Of a stretch of 64,000 nt of DNA, positions 17,126 to 26,666 are shown piece by piece. The stretch spans positions 97,997 to 161,996 of the forward strand of contig JAHXIV010000017.1 in NCBI GenBank assembly GCA_025655455.1, written 5' to 3'. Under the pieces are notes generated by a model, which was given only the letters and a program-made list of their open reading frames with translations, made no database searches and was not told the origin of the DNA. Numbering within the stretch: the first letter of the stretch is position 1; every line of letters starts with the position of its first letter. Source of the stretch: a gamma proteobacterium symbiont of Taylorina sp. Its GTDB lineage: Bacteria; Pseudomonadota; Gammaproteobacteria; GRL18. A program made the position numbers and the translations under genes.

Positions 17126-18718
17126 TTATCTGAAGAAGTATTGCTTAAATCTCATTTTTAATTTACCAAATATAAACATCAGAGCAGAAAATGAAACATT
17201 ATTGTCTTTAGCTGCTTGAATAATTTCTTTATTTTGCAACACAACATTAGCAATTGACTGGTTTGAAACTCCTCCCATACGCATTTTTACCCATAAATTT
17301 GGCACATAAAGACTATTAATTTGATATTTTTCTAAAAAACGCAGCATCAGTTCAATATCATTACCCAGCTCATAGTCTAATGAAAACAGACCAAATTGTT
17401 CATAAACTGATTTTTTTACATAAAACGTCGGATGCGGCGGTGACCAGCCTTTGGAAAAAGCTCCGGCTTTAAAACCAGAAGATCGCCAGTAACGCTTCAC
17501 ATCCTTCAAATTAAATTGGTCTACATATACCAGATCAGCATAACAGGCATCGATATTATTTGAGGAAAAAGTTTGTGCAACATTCTTCAGTACTTCCGGA
17601 CTGGCCAGCACATCATCTGCATTGATAAATCCGATAATATCACCACTTGCTCTGGAAATTCCCTTATTCATTGCATCATAAATACCTTCATCTCTTTCTG
17701 ACACAAAGTGACTGACCACATCAGGATATTTTTTGATAATATTAAGCGTATTATCAGTTGAAGCACCATCAATAATAATATATTCCAGATTGGTATAGCT
17801 TTGCGACTGGACAGATAAAATGGTATCTTCAATGGTTTCCTGACGATTAAAAGAGACGGTAATTAGTGATATTTTTAATGAATCCTTTTTTTCATTAACT
17901 TCTGGCTCTATCGGACTGATATATTGCTTTGAATGCAGTTTTTTAACATAGTGATAAGAACCAGAAAGAAAAAAACGTCCCATACTGCGTAAATGCCAGC
18001 GAAAATATTTGAGATTTCTATGACTTTCACGCTGACCGCTATGAATAATTGAAACTTTTGGATTAATCAGCACAACCCGTTGACTAAGCCAGATTCTGGA
18101 ACACAGTTCAACATCTTCATAATATAAAAAATAATTGGTATTAAAACCGTTCATCAAGTCAAAGACTTCACTACGAAAGCCCAGAAACATGCCTGCCATC
18201 CAGTCAGAAATGAAGCTGGTATGATGATTTAAATACTGGTTTGTTTCACGAACACCAAAAAACTTTTTTACAATTCTCCAGGGTGTCGGCAACTCTCTGC
18301 AGCTATCTTCCAGTTCACCGTTAAAATTCTTAACCAGAGGTGCTATCACTCCAATTTTATTATTTAATTCAAGCTCTTCTGACAGAACAGTAAAAACATC
18401 CTCCTGAATGCGCACATCAGGATTAATAACAAAAAAATAATGCCTGTTTTTTAAATCAATTGGATCATGAAAAGCCTGATTATGATTTTCTCCAAAGCCC
18501 TTAGGTAATTGATTATTAATCACTTTAACAGGGAAAGAAAAATCAGAGAAATCAATTGATTCATTTTCAGGTACATTTAAGGTCAGAGTCACCTGAAAGC
18601 GCTGCTGACATGCCAGTGTACTCAAATCATGAAGTAGATGCCTAACCAGATCCAGTTGATTATGACTGACAATTGAAATATGTATATCAGGTTTGGCAAA
18701 CAATTTATTTGAATTCAT
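17126..18718 (-). CDS. Two-domain GT2 glycosyltransferase fusion
   Basis: A 530-residue protein with two GT-A domains. The first (about 10-250) has HISIVSHNQLD, GFGENHNQAF and the DxD-equivalent VINPDVRI, followed by YYEDVELCSR, as in rhamnosyltransferase-like GT2 enzymes. The second (about 283-520) has SLITVSFNRQETI, DGASTDNT, the SERDEGIYDAMNKG motif and FINADDV, typical of WcaA/WcaE-like transferases. Both metal motifs appear intact, so one polypeptide may add two sugars in sequence. It is the last gene in a minus-strand run of three GT2 genes and is convergent with the cassette at 15519-17123. Confidence 0.88.
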   Translation of the reverse strand: MNSNKLFAKPDIHISIVSHNQLDLVRHLLHDLSTLACQQRFQVTLTLNVPENESIDFSDFSFPVKVINNQLPKGFGENHNQAFHDPIDLKNRHYFFVINPDVRIQEDVFTVLSEELELNNKIGVIAPLVKNFNGELEDSCRELPTPWRIVKKFFGVRETNQYLNHHTSFISDWMAGMFLGFRSEVFDLMNGFNTNYFLYYEDVELCSRIWLSQRVVLINPKVSIIHSGQRESHRNLKYFRWHLRSMGRFFLSGSYHYVKKLHSKQYISPIEPEVNEKKDSLKISLITVSFNRQETIEDTILSVQSQSYTNLEYIIIDGASTDNTLNIIKKYPDVVSHFVSERDEGIYDAMNKGISRASGDIIGFINADDVLASPEVLKNVAQTFSSNNIDACYADLVYVDQFNLKDVKRYWRSSGFKAGAFSKGWSPPHPTFYVKKSVYEQFGLFSLDYELGNDIELMLRFLEKYQINSLYVPNLWVKMRMGGVSNQSIANVVLQNKEIIQAAKDNNVSFSALMFIFGKLKMRFKQYFFR

Positions 18719-18735
18719 TAGTATTTAGTCATTGC

Positions 18736-19686
18736 TTAAAAAAAATTTTTATTTAGAATTGACCAGATATAATAATTAGAGACTACTTTAGAGTGTTGAA
18801 CTCCCTGACGTTGTTTCCAGACTTCCGGAAACCCCGATAATGCATCTCTTTTAGCCCTTAAAATAACTTTTCCTTTGCCTTGAAAAAAGAAGTAAATAAT
18901 AGTAACAACATTGAGTAACAAATGAAAAGGCAAAGTCAGCAATAATAAAGATAAAGGCATATTTTTAAAATAGGTCCAGACTAAATTTCGATGTCCATAA
19001 TACACTGAAAAGTCACTATGCCTGCCTGTAATTGCTGAACCCATATGATATACCAGTGCATTTTCAACATAGAAGCAAGCATATCCATGCAGCTGCATAC
19101 GAAATCCCAGGTCAATATCTTCTAAATAACAGAAGAAGGACTCATCAAAGCCTCCCAGTTCTTTAAAACTCGATGCCCGATACATCGCAGCTCCACCACA
19201 GGAGCTAAAGACCGGACCACTTAGTTGATTCACATCAGAAATCCTGCACTGATAGTGACGACGTGCTGGTCGACCAGAAATATGATAGTCATCACCCGTG
19301 CCATCATAAAATTCTCTGCATTGATCATCAATCATTTTAGCGGCAAATGAATGATATTGAGGATTTTTTTCAGCAGTTTCAATAAGTACCTGTAAAAATT
19401 TTTTATCAGCAAAAGCATCTGGATTCAATAGAACCAGATAATCACTATCATGAATATTCCCGACAGCTAAATTATTGGCTTTTGCAAAACCCAGATTAGA
19501 GCCTGCTCTGATAATTTCCAGTCCTGGCAATTCCGGCAGGTCATCCAGAGAACTATCCTGACTGTTATTGTCCACTACAATCACCCGATCCGCTAAACGG
19601 GTTTGTTGATCCAGTGTGTCTAAGGTACGTTTTAATAAAGAACCACTATTATAATTAACAATAATGACGCTGATATGCGGTCTCAT
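18736..19686 (-). CDS. GT2 glycosyltransferase, WbbL/rhamnosyltransferase-like
   Basis: A 316-residue inverting GT2 enzyme. ISVIIVNYNSG opens the GT-A fold, VVDNNSQDSS follows near 40, GFAKANN marks the nucleotide pocket, and LLNPDAF supplies the metal motif near 103. DGTGDDYH and a C-terminal FCYLEDIDLGFR are seen too. The C-terminal ~60 residues are hydrophobic and probably lie on the inner face of the membrane. The gene at 42670 is a clear paralogue with the same DGTGD and SxxAGxH-like signatures. It overlaps its upstream neighbour by four bases. The sugar is likely a deoxyhexose such as rhamnose, by family only. Confidence 0.87.
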   Translation of the reverse strand: MRPHISVIIVNYNSGSLLKRTLDTLDQQTRLADRVIVVDNNSQDSSLDDLPELPGLEIIRAGSNLGFAKANNLAVGNIHDSDYLVLLNPDAFADKKFLQVLIETAEKNPQYHSFAAKMIDDQCREFYDGTGDDYHISGRPARRHYQCRISDVNQLSGPVFSSCGGAAMYRASSFKELGGFDESFFCYLEDIDLGFRMQLHGYACFYVENALVYHMGSAITGRHSDFSVYYGHRNLVWTYFKNMPLSLLLLTLPFHLLLNVVTIIYFFFQGKGKVILRAKRDALSGFPEVWKQRQGVQHSKVVSNYYIWSILNKNFF

Positions 19687-20597
19687 AATAATTTCCCGCT
19701 TTTTCCGATAAAACCATGGTATATACCCAGTAACATCATTTTTAAATTTTCAATTCTTGGTGCTGTAAAAATCAGACAATACGCAAGCTTAAATAGAATA
19801 TGAGGAGTAAAGTGATAAGAAATCCAGCACCATGATACATAGTCTCTTCGGTATAATAAAAAAGAATTTCTAAACTGGTAATAATAACGCAGCGCAGAAT
19901 GTATATTAACACGCTTGTTAATTATAGAAATTTTGTGGTTGTCTTCTCCAATCAAATGACACATGTTTGCATTGCAAACGGCATATGACTGATATCCCAT
20001 ACTTTTAGCCCTAAGTCCCCATTCCACATCGACCAGATCAATGAACAAACGCTCGTCCATTAAACCCACCTGATTTAAAGTGCTTAAAGAAATCAATGAA
20101 CCTGAAGAAATAACATGATCACAGGCAATCAACTGTTTTTTCTGTGTACAATTCTGTCGTTTTACCGGACAATTTTCACTATTGATATAAGTCGTTATAT
20201 TGTCTTCTCTATCAGAATAATTGGATCCTAGAGCCGCAGGTCTACGGCTTTGTTCTAATAATAGTTTCTCAGCAAAGAGTAATTGTTCTACCATTGTGGA
20301 ATCAGGCACACTATCCTGATCCATTAACAGCACATGACTGAATAGTGCTTTTTGCGCAAAACCAATGCCATAATTATAGGCAGCTGCAACGCCCTGATTA
20401 GATAAAAACCGCTGTGTCACAATTTGACTTAATTGCTGCTCATTGAAATTCTGATTCAGAAGCTCAAAAGGATCCTGAAGAGATGCATTATCAATTAATA
20501 AAATTTGTTTCACCTGAGCTAACAAAGAATTGATCTGCTTTATCAAAACAGAAAGTTCAGGATTATAAGAAACAATAATAGCGATGCATGATTGCAA
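19683..20597 (-). CDS. GT2 rhamnosyltransferase-like enzyme
   Basis: A 304-residue GT2 protein of the RfbF/RhlC type: IAIIVSYNPE, LIDNASLQ, NQGVAAAYNYGI, LLMDQDSVP (the family's DxD region) and LFIDLVDVEWGLRAK. The gene starts with TTG at 20597; the nearby ATG is out of frame, and the ribosome site is weak, so the start is the least certain part. It leads the minus-strand run 20597-17126 and overlaps the following gene by four bases. Probable role: addition of rhamnose or a related deoxysugar during O-unit assembly. The gene at 51584 encodes another member of the same subtype. Confidence 0.85.
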   Translation of the reverse strand: MQSCIAIIVSYNPELSVLIKQINSLLAQVKQILLIDNASLQDPFELLNQNFNEQQLSQIVTQRFLSNQGVAAAYNYGIGFAQKALFSHVLLMDQDSVPDSTMVEQLLFAEKLLLEQSRRPAALGSNYSDREDNITTYINSENCPVKRQNCTQKKQLIACDHVISSGSLISLSTLNQVGLMDERLFIDLVDVEWGLRAKSMGYQSYAVCNANMCHLIGEDNHKISIINKRVNIHSALRYYYQFRNSFLLYRRDYVSWCWISYHFTPHILFKLAYCLIFTAPRIENLKMMLLGIYHGFIGKSGKLL

Positions 20598-20751
20598 AAA
20601 AATCAGCCTTTTATGATAAAATGAGAGCCGTCAGCAAATAAAACTTGCCCCTATCGCCTTGCTAACATTTTTTATAACAAAGTAAGACAGTGATAAATTT
20701 TATGTCAGATAGAAGACTTGAATTGTATCATAAAGACAACCCTCACCCTAA

Positions 20752-20772
20752 CCCTCTCCCTGAGGGGGAGGG
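20752..20772. repeat. REP-like GC-rich palindrome
   Basis: CCCTCTCCC and GGGGGAGGG flank TGA, with one mismatch, and are preceded by CCCTCACCCTAA. This is a known style of extragenic palindrome in gammaproteobacteria and stands out against AT-rich surroundings. It lies between divergent genes, 22 bases before the TTG at 20795. Confidence 0.7.
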
Positions 20773-20794
20773 AATTTATGGATGAGTAAATAGC

Positions 20795-21955
20795 TTGAAA
20801 ATATTACATATTGGAAAATATTATCCCCCTTTCTCCGGTGGTATCGAAAATTTCATGGGAGAGTTGCTGCCCTTGCTTACCTCTGATGAGCATACTGTTT
20901 GCGCATTGGTGCATGATCATTCATCAGGCCGGTTAGCAACAGAAGAAAACATTAATCAGGTTAAAATCATCCGGGTACCCTGTTATGGACGATTATTATA
21001 TGCCCCAATCAGTCCGGCATTTCCTGTCTATTTACAACGTATTCTAAAACAGTTCAAACCGGATATTATTCATATACATATGCCCAATACCTCTGCATTC
21101 TGGCTGTTACTCTCATCTCCGGCTAAGAAAATTCCCTGGGTTATTCACTGGCATTCTGATGTGATTGGTGCATCTCCCAATAAAATGGTTGCTCTTGCCT
21201 ATTATTTATATCAGCCGTTTGAGTTTCAATTATTAAAAAAATGTCAGCTAATTATTACCACATCTCCTCATTACCAGCAAAGCAGTACCGTTTTAAAAGC
21301 ATGGATTAAAAAAACCCGGGTTATTCCTCTAGGACTGACAAAGCAGCAAGCAACCTTATCTGACAAAAATAAAGACTATGCTGAGCAGTTCTGGGGAGAA
21401 AGTAAACATCGTTTACTTTCCATTGGTCGATTAACCTATTATAAAGGCCATAAATACCTGATTGAGGCCATGCAATACATGCCGGAAAGCCAGCTTATTA
21501 TTATTGGACAAGGTGAAGAACGTGACTCACTTCAAAAACTAATCGAGAATCTAAAACTCACTCATCACATCTTTCTTACTGGAAAACTGAGCAATTCACA
21601 CTTACATGCTTTACTGAAAAGCTGTGATATTTTTTGTCTTCCTTCTATTGAACGAACGGAAGCCTTCGGGCTTGTCCTTCTTGAAGCCATGTATTACGCT
21701 AAACCGACTGCCGTCAGTAATATACCCGGCTCAGGTATGACCTGGGTTTGTCAGGACAACAAAACAGGTATTCATACTGAAGCTGCCAATAGTAAAAAGC
21801 TTGGCCATCAATTACAAAAGCTATGCAATGATCCACAGTGTTATATAAAGTTGGGAGAAAATGGAAAAAAGCGCCTGGAAAATCTTTTTGACTTAAAAAA
21901 CATTGCTGACAAAACCATTAATTTATATAAAGAAATGCTGTCAATAGCCGGTTAA
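20795..21955 (+). CDS. Glycosyltransferase family 4, mannosyltransferase-like
   Basis: A 386-residue GT-B enzyme. The N-terminus begins KILHIGKYYPPFSGGIENFM, the classic GT4 acceptor-side loop. DIIHIHMPN near 90 and IHWHSDVIG near 120 follow, then the C-terminal domain with LSIGRLTYYKGH near 209 and a nucleotide-sugar motif SIERTEAFGLVLLEAMYYAKP near 286. It starts with TTG at 20795; an upstream short ATG frame ends at once. A REP-like palindrome is in its leader. It is convergent with the 760-residue GT. The donor is probably GDP-mannose or a UDP-hexose by family, but this cannot be resolved. Confidence 0.87.
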   Translation: MKILHIGKYYPPFSGGIENFMGELLPLLTSDEHTVCALVHDHSSGRLATEENINQVKIIRVPCYGRLLYAPISPAFPVYLQRILKQFKPDIIHIHMPNTSAFWLLLSSPAKKIPWVIHWHSDVIGASPNKMVALAYYLYQPFEFQLLKKCQLIITTSPHYQQSSTVLKAWIKKTRVIPLGLTKQQATLSDKNKDYAEQFWGESKHRLLSIGRLTYYKGHKYLIEAMQYMPESQLIIIGQGEERDSLQKLIENLKLTHHIFLTGKLSNSHLHALLKSCDIFCLPSIERTEAFGLVLLEAMYYAKPTAVSNIPGSGMTWVCQDNKTGIHTEAANSKKLGHQLQKLCNDPQCYIKLGENGKKRLENLFDLKNIADKTINLYKEMLSIAG

Positions 21956-21961
21956 GCAGAT

Positions 21962-24244
21962 TTAGAGAACATATCGTGTTTGTGTAGCTAATTGAAACTC
22001 CAGACTTTCTAATGAAAGATTTTCATTATACATCGGATCATGTTGCAAAAGGGACTGCCAGTTTTTTTTCATATAAGTAATTTCATTATTAAATCGTGCC
22101 TGTTTTTCCGGTGAATTTTCATAACCTCGTGATAGAGATTCATAATGATATAATTTGGCATGTGGAGTCCATAAGTTAATTAATCCACTCTGCTGTAGTT
22201 TTAAGCATAAATCAATGTCATTAAAAGCAACCGCCAGTTCTGCTTCATTAAAACCACCAACCGATAAAAAATCTATTTTTTTAACTGCTAAACAGGCAGC
22301 AGTTACAGCACTATAACTTTGCACTACCTGTAATCTACCTAAAGGTAGTTTTAAATTATTTTTTAAGCCTGAAAAGATATGGCCGGCAACACCCCGATAA
22401 CCAAGAATAACCCCTGCATGCTGGATTAAATCATCAGGGAAAAGCAGTTTAGCTCCCACTGCCCCCACTTTTGGTAAAAGAGCCAGTTGCACCATTTCAG
22501 ATAGCCACTCAGAATTGATCACTTCGATATCATTATTAAGGAATAATAAAATATCTCCTCGTGCATATTCAGCTGCAGTATTATTAATTGCCGAATAATT
22601 AAAAGGTTTGTCATAAGGTATTAGGCGAATATTATTCTGATGGGATAATGATTCTAAATAATCTAAAGTTTTTGTCTCATCCGACTGATTGTCAACCACG
22701 ATAATTTCATAATGAGAATAAGAACTTCGCTCTATAATACTGGCTATACATTGTTTAAGGATCTGGTAGCCATTTTTTGTGGGAATAATAATACTGACCA
22801 GTGGTTTTTCTTTAAGCTTATACTGAAATCTATAAAAGCCTTCATCCTGAAATAAACATTGAACAACAGGAGAGCCTGATTTTTCAAGATGTTGTGATAA
22901 TATTTGCTGCATTTTATCAGTATTAGGACTCTTCATAATTTCGCCTGAGCAATAATTTTCTTCATCACGATATGATAGTACCACTGGAATATGCACTATG
23001 TTTTCAGACTTTAGAAACCGTGAAGCTCTCAAAGCCAGTTCCCAGTACGCAAATAAATCAACCGGCTGCTGTAAACCTCCCAATTGAATAAAGAAATTTG
23101 CTTCATAAGCCGTCAAGCCGCCAAAATAATTTTGACTCCTGAGTAAAAAAGGGTCCCAGTCCGGCTTAAATACTGGGTTAAAATGTTTTCCATTGCTGTC
23201 AATAGAATCTTCATCAGCATAGGCAACTTTAAATGAAGAGTTTTTAGAATAAGTGGCGGCTAGAATAGATAAAGCCATTGGATTTAAAAGCACACCGGCA
23301 GCCGGAAAGACAATAATCTGTTCCTTAGATGAACAATGCTTAACTGAATATGAAATCAATTGATTACATTGCTGACTCGTGGAAACAGTATCTGTTTCAA
23401 AAAATTTAAAACGGGGATCATTTTTAAACAATGGTAAGAGTAATTCATTATTGGCAGAAATAACGATTGATTGCCAATGTGGATAAGACTGCACCTGCAG
23501 TGATTTTTTCAATTTTTCTATAAAAACAGGATCATAGTCGGCTAATATTATCATTAATAAAAACTCAGGGTTTAACTGAGCAGGATAAAAATCATATTCT
23601 TCAAGCTGAGAGGATAGTAATTGCTCACTAAGCCTGATATATCCTCCATAATTTGATGTATCATTCAATAAGGGCTTGTCTAATAGATTAACACCATTTG
23701 ACAGACGTTCAACAAGAATATAACGAATATGATACAGAGCCTTATGCTTTGCCCAGATCTGTCTGGATATAAGCTGATTAACAAGCACTGGCATTTGTGT
23801 ATATAGAAAAAACAGTATCACTGTATATTTTGAAACCTGATAGCACTTAAATGACTGTAAATTAAAATTTCCCTTTTGCTTCATAGGAACAAAGCGAATT
23901 TTTTCACAGCCATCAGGTATACGCAGCAAACAATCAATTTTGCCATCAATATCAATCGCCAAGGTTATTTTGTCCAGCTCTGAAAAGCCTGTTCCACAAT
24001 CAAAGTAAAGATCTGGACTAATTGGAAAATCACACTGCAGGGATAAGCAAAATCTTGCCCAACGACTTAATCCTCCTTTTTTAAATGAAACATCAAAAAA
24101 AGGATGACTTCCACTGGAATAATAATGTTGCTTAGTTATTTTTATTTGTTCATTTGCCTGTAAATTAACTTCCAGCTTTGTAAAGAAGAGCTTAAAGAAA
24201 AAGTGAGTTATTTTCATTCTTAAAGAAGAATAAATTTTATTCAT
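21962..24244 (-). CDS. Large two-domain GT2 glycosyltransferase with degenerate first domain
   Basis: A 760-residue cytosolic protein. A beta-rich N-terminal module (about 40-180) precedes two GT-A-like domains. The first (about 230-470) keeps the late AYADEDSID and FKPDWDPFLL motifs, but the position expected to hold a DxD reads VFPAAGVLLN. The second (about 480-740) is complete: VSIIIPTKNG, VVDNQSDETKT, FNYSAINN, LLFLNNDIEV and FNDIDLCLKL. This architecture is common in O-antigen clusters. It may be a single-activity enzyme with an inert first domain used for acceptor binding. It converges with the GT4 gene six bases away. Confidence 0.87.
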   Translation of the reverse strand: MNKIYSSLRMKITHFFFKLFFTKLEVNLQANEQIKITKQHYYSSGSHPFFDVSFKKGGLSRWARFCLSLQCDFPISPDLYFDCGTGFSELDKITLAIDIDGKIDCLLRIPDGCEKIRFVPMKQKGNFNLQSFKCYQVSKYTVILFFLYTQMPVLVNQLISRQIWAKHKALYHIRYILVERLSNGVNLLDKPLLNDTSNYGGYIRLSEQLLSSQLEEYDFYPAQLNPEFLLMIILADYDPVFIEKLKKSLQVQSYPHWQSIVISANNELLLPLFKNDPRFKFFETDTVSTSQQCNQLISYSVKHCSSKEQIIVFPAAGVLLNPMALSILAATYSKNSSFKVAYADEDSIDSNGKHFNPVFKPDWDPFLLRSQNYFGGLTAYEANFFIQLGGLQQPVDLFAYWELALRASRFLKSENIVHIPVVLSYRDEENYCSGEIMKSPNTDKMQQILSQHLEKSGSPVVQCLFQDEGFYRFQYKLKEKPLVSIIIPTKNGYQILKQCIASIIERSSYSHYEIIVVDNQSDETKTLDYLESLSHQNNIRLIPYDKPFNYSAINNTAAEYARGDILLFLNNDIEVINSEWLSEMVQLALLPKVGAVGAKLLFPDDLIQHAGVILGYRGVAGHIFSGLKNNLKLPLGRLQVVQSYSAVTAACLAVKKIDFLSVGGFNEAELAVAFNDIDLCLKLQQSGLINLWTPHAKLYHYESLSRGYENSPEKQARFNNEITYMKKNWQSLLQHDPMYNENLSLESLEFQLATQTRYVL

Positions 24245-24366
24245 TAGCTTTTACATTACCTGTCATTGTATTTTACCCATTCTACACAAGTATTATTCCA
24301 GGTTAATAAACCTTGTTAACTATTGTATACTATAATTTTCTATTATGTGCAGAAAGAGATTTTATC

Positions 24367-26031
24367 TTGCTTGATATCAGCATTGTTTTACACAACTCAG
24401 AACAATATCTTGAAAGACTTATCGCCAGCCTTAAACAGCAGACATTCCCGCTATCTGAGATTAGTTTACTGATTTATGATAATAATAGTTCTGATAACAC
24501 CTTATTAATTCTGGATGAATTAATCAGACCACTGCAAAAAAAATTCCAGCAATATATTCTTATTAAAGGTAACACCCGGATTGCCTGCAGCAAGGCTCAG
24601 AATTTAATCATTGCCCATGGTAAGAATGATTTTATTTTCCTGTTAAAACCGCAGGTGGAGTTATCAGAAACAGGACTAGACACATTATATAATATAGCAA
24701 AGAGAGATAAGTCTGATGTTTCCGCCTGGGAACCACGCCTGTCACCTTATGAACATCCTAAGACTTATGATCCCATTACGCTGGAGACCTCCTGGTTCAC
24801 TAACACTGCCGTCATGATTCGAAGGGCATCCTTTGAACAGGTCAAAGGTTTTAAGTCATTTTTTTGCCCCTACGGTGAAGACGTTGACTTATCATGGCGT
24901 TTACGAGACATTGGAAGTCGTTTACGCTATATTCCTCAGTCCATTATCACCTATAATCCTGATTTTTCCTCCACTCTGAAATTAATTGATAGTATCCGCA
25001 TCAATCTGTTTCTTCACACTCGTTTCGGCAGTTTAAAGTCAATATATAATGGACTCAGGCAACATACTTTATTACTCAATACCAAGACCAATAAACAACC
25101 CATTCAATTGCAGTTTATTATTATTCTAAAAAATTTGATAAAATTTTTCTTGCGTTTACAACACCGTCATAAAACTTCAAAAAAAAATAATAAGCCTGTT
25201 TTTTCTAATTGGGATTATGATACTTCCCGCATAGGCAATACACATGATATCAGTCCTTGTTTATCACTAAAAAACGATAAACCAGTCTCAATTTTAATTC
25301 GCACAATGGGCAAACAGAAATTATTGGCACAGGCATTAAGCTGTATTGAAAATCAAACCTACCAATTAATTGAAGTAGTAATTATTGAAGATGGTCAGCA
25401 GACATTAGATAATTTCCTGATCCCCTACCAGAAAAAACTGAATATTAACTATCAGGCTCTTGGCCACAATAAAGGACGCTGTCATGCGGGTAATCAGGCT
25501 ATGGAAAATGCCACCGGTGACTACTATCTTTTTCTTGATGAAGATGACTTACTGTATGCCGATCATATTGAGCAGTTATTGATCGCCATAGAAAAAAATC
25601 ACACTAAACTGGCTTATAGTTTCGCCTTTGAATTACCTTCAGTCTACGCAGAGGATAATAATAGCATTCTCCATGAAGGACATCTTTTTTCACATTTTAA
25701 ACAAGGTTTTTCTTTTCCAGCATTACTCCAGGCAAACTACCTGCCCATTAACAGTGTCCTGTTTCATCATTCTTTATATCATGAGTGTGGTGGTTTTAAT
25801 CCTGAGATTGATCTCAACGAAGACTGGAATCTTTGGGTTCGATTCAGTATAAACTATCGACCTTTTGTTAATATTGCAAAAACCACTGCAATTTATCGAG
25901 TTCCTCTGAAACAGAAAGTAAATAGAAAAAGACATCAACAACTATTAGAACAACAACAGAGGGTCAGAGAGTTACAGTCAGGTTTAATGATTGAAATAAA
26001 CGTAGAGGAATTACTGAAACTGATAAAATGA
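24367..26031 (+). CDS. Two-domain GT2 glycosyltransferase, first domain decayed
   Basis: A 554-residue protein paralogous to the one at 41001. The start is placed at TTG 24367, where both paralogues share the same bases (cTTGCTTGATATCAG) and AGAAAGAGA lies upstream; an in-frame TTG at 24313 is possible. The N-terminal GT-A domain has lost key residues: ACSKAQN at 73-79 replaces GFGRAHN, and KPQ at 94-96 replaces NPD. The C-terminal domain is intact: VSILIRTMGKQKLL, EDGQQTLD, NKGRCHAGNQAME and LFLDEDDLLYADH. It probably makes one linkage with the second domain only. It lies alone on the plus strand, convergent with the CotH operon. Confidence 0.85.
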   Translation: MLDISIVLHNSEQYLERLIASLKQQTFPLSEISLLIYDNNSSDNTLLILDELIRPLQKKFQQYILIKGNTRIACSKAQNLIIAHGKNDFIFLLKPQVELSETGLDTLYNIAKRDKSDVSAWEPRLSPYEHPKTYDPITLETSWFTNTAVMIRRASFEQVKGFKSFFCPYGEDVDLSWRLRDIGSRLRYIPQSIITYNPDFSSTLKLIDSIRINLFLHTRFGSLKSIYNGLRQHTLLLNTKTNKQPIQLQFIIILKNLIKFFLRLQHRHKTSKKNNKPVFSNWDYDTSRIGNTHDISPCLSLKNDKPVSILIRTMGKQKLLAQALSCIENQTYQLIEVVIIEDGQQTLDNFLIPYQKKLNINYQALGHNKGRCHAGNQAMENATGDYYLFLDEDDLLYADHIEQLLIAIEKNHTKLAYSFAFELPSVYAEDNNSILHEGHLFSHFKQGFSFPALLQANYLPINSVLFHHSLYHECGGFNPEIDLNEDWNLWVRFSINYRPFVNIAKTTAIYRVPLKQKVNRKRHQQLLEQQQRVRELQSGLMIEINVEELLKLIK

Positions 26032-26036
26032 AGAGC

Positions 26037-26666
26037 TTATTTTTTAGGTGCCAGACGATCACCAAAAGGTGTCTTTATCAAGCGTTGTCCTTCAGGTACA
26101 TCTTTAGGATCAATTCGAACAATACCTGCTTTATTCTTAGCCGATTTAGGCACAGTTCTCGAGGCAGCAACATATTTTCTCACTAATCTCATTTCAATCA
26201 GCTTTTGATCCGACAAACAATAAAGCCCTTTTTTCTCATCATCAATACAATATTTATTTTTAGCATCCTTTACAAACAAAGAACGATTTTCTATTTTTTC
26301 AATAATTAAATCATCATAGCCAGGCAGTGCTGTTTGCTTTTGTGCATCAAATGAAACCATAACCTGCTTATTTTTTTTATCTTTAAAATACAATCGGGTA
26401 CTGCCAGTACGTGAAATTCCAACAAACATTAGATCAAGTGTCTTTTGTCTTGCTTTTGGCTTTGGTTTGACTGGTTTCTTTTTTCCCACTTTGTCTGTTT
26501 TACCCCGATTACTATCAAATAAGTCGACCGCCGCATAAGACTGACTGCTAAAACAGCAGAGAATAAATAATATTATTTGAAAATAAATATTTTTTTGTAA
26601 CGACTCACTCCTCCCCTTTTTTAAAAGAGGGATAGAGGGGGGGTTAGGTTTAATAAGTGATATCAT
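26037..26666 (-). CDS. Small secreted protein of unknown function, last gene of the CotH operon
   Basis: A protein of about 209 residues with a long N-terminal region, a hydrophobic stretch (FQIILFILCCFSSQSYAA) that should be a signal peptide, a Lys/Pro-rich linker (KKPVKPKPKARQ) and a C-terminal domain rich in beta strands. ATG at 26666 is chosen because GGTGAG is eight bases upstream; a GTG nine bases earlier is in frame. The first ~20 residues (including KPNPPSIPLLKKG) are encoded by a palindromic repeat. The beta domain with its short loops resembles type II/IV pilus periplasmic modules only loosely. I do not recognise the family. It overlaps the DUF4956 gene. Confidence 0.72.
   Translation of the reverse strand: MISLIKPNPPSIPLLKKGRSESLQKNIYFQIILFILCCFSSQSYAAVDLFDSNRGKTDKVGKKKPVKPKPKARQKTLDLMFVGISRTGSTRLYFKDKKNKQVMVSFDAQKQTALPGYDDLIIEKIENRSLFVKDAKNKYCIDDEKKGLYCLSDQKLIEMRLVRKYVAASRTVPKSAKNKAGIVRIDPKDVPEGQRLIKTPFGDRLAPKK
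26604..26646. repeat. Palindromic MITE/REP-like element inside a coding start
   Basis: A pyrimidine-rich arm (CTCCTCCCC) and a purine-rich arm (GAGGGATAGAGGGG) surround TTTTTTAAAA. This is a familiar dispersed-repeat design. It lies within the N-terminal codons of the small secreted protein gene and adds a Pro/Lys-rich stretch before the hydrophobic signal segment. Confidence 0.65.
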
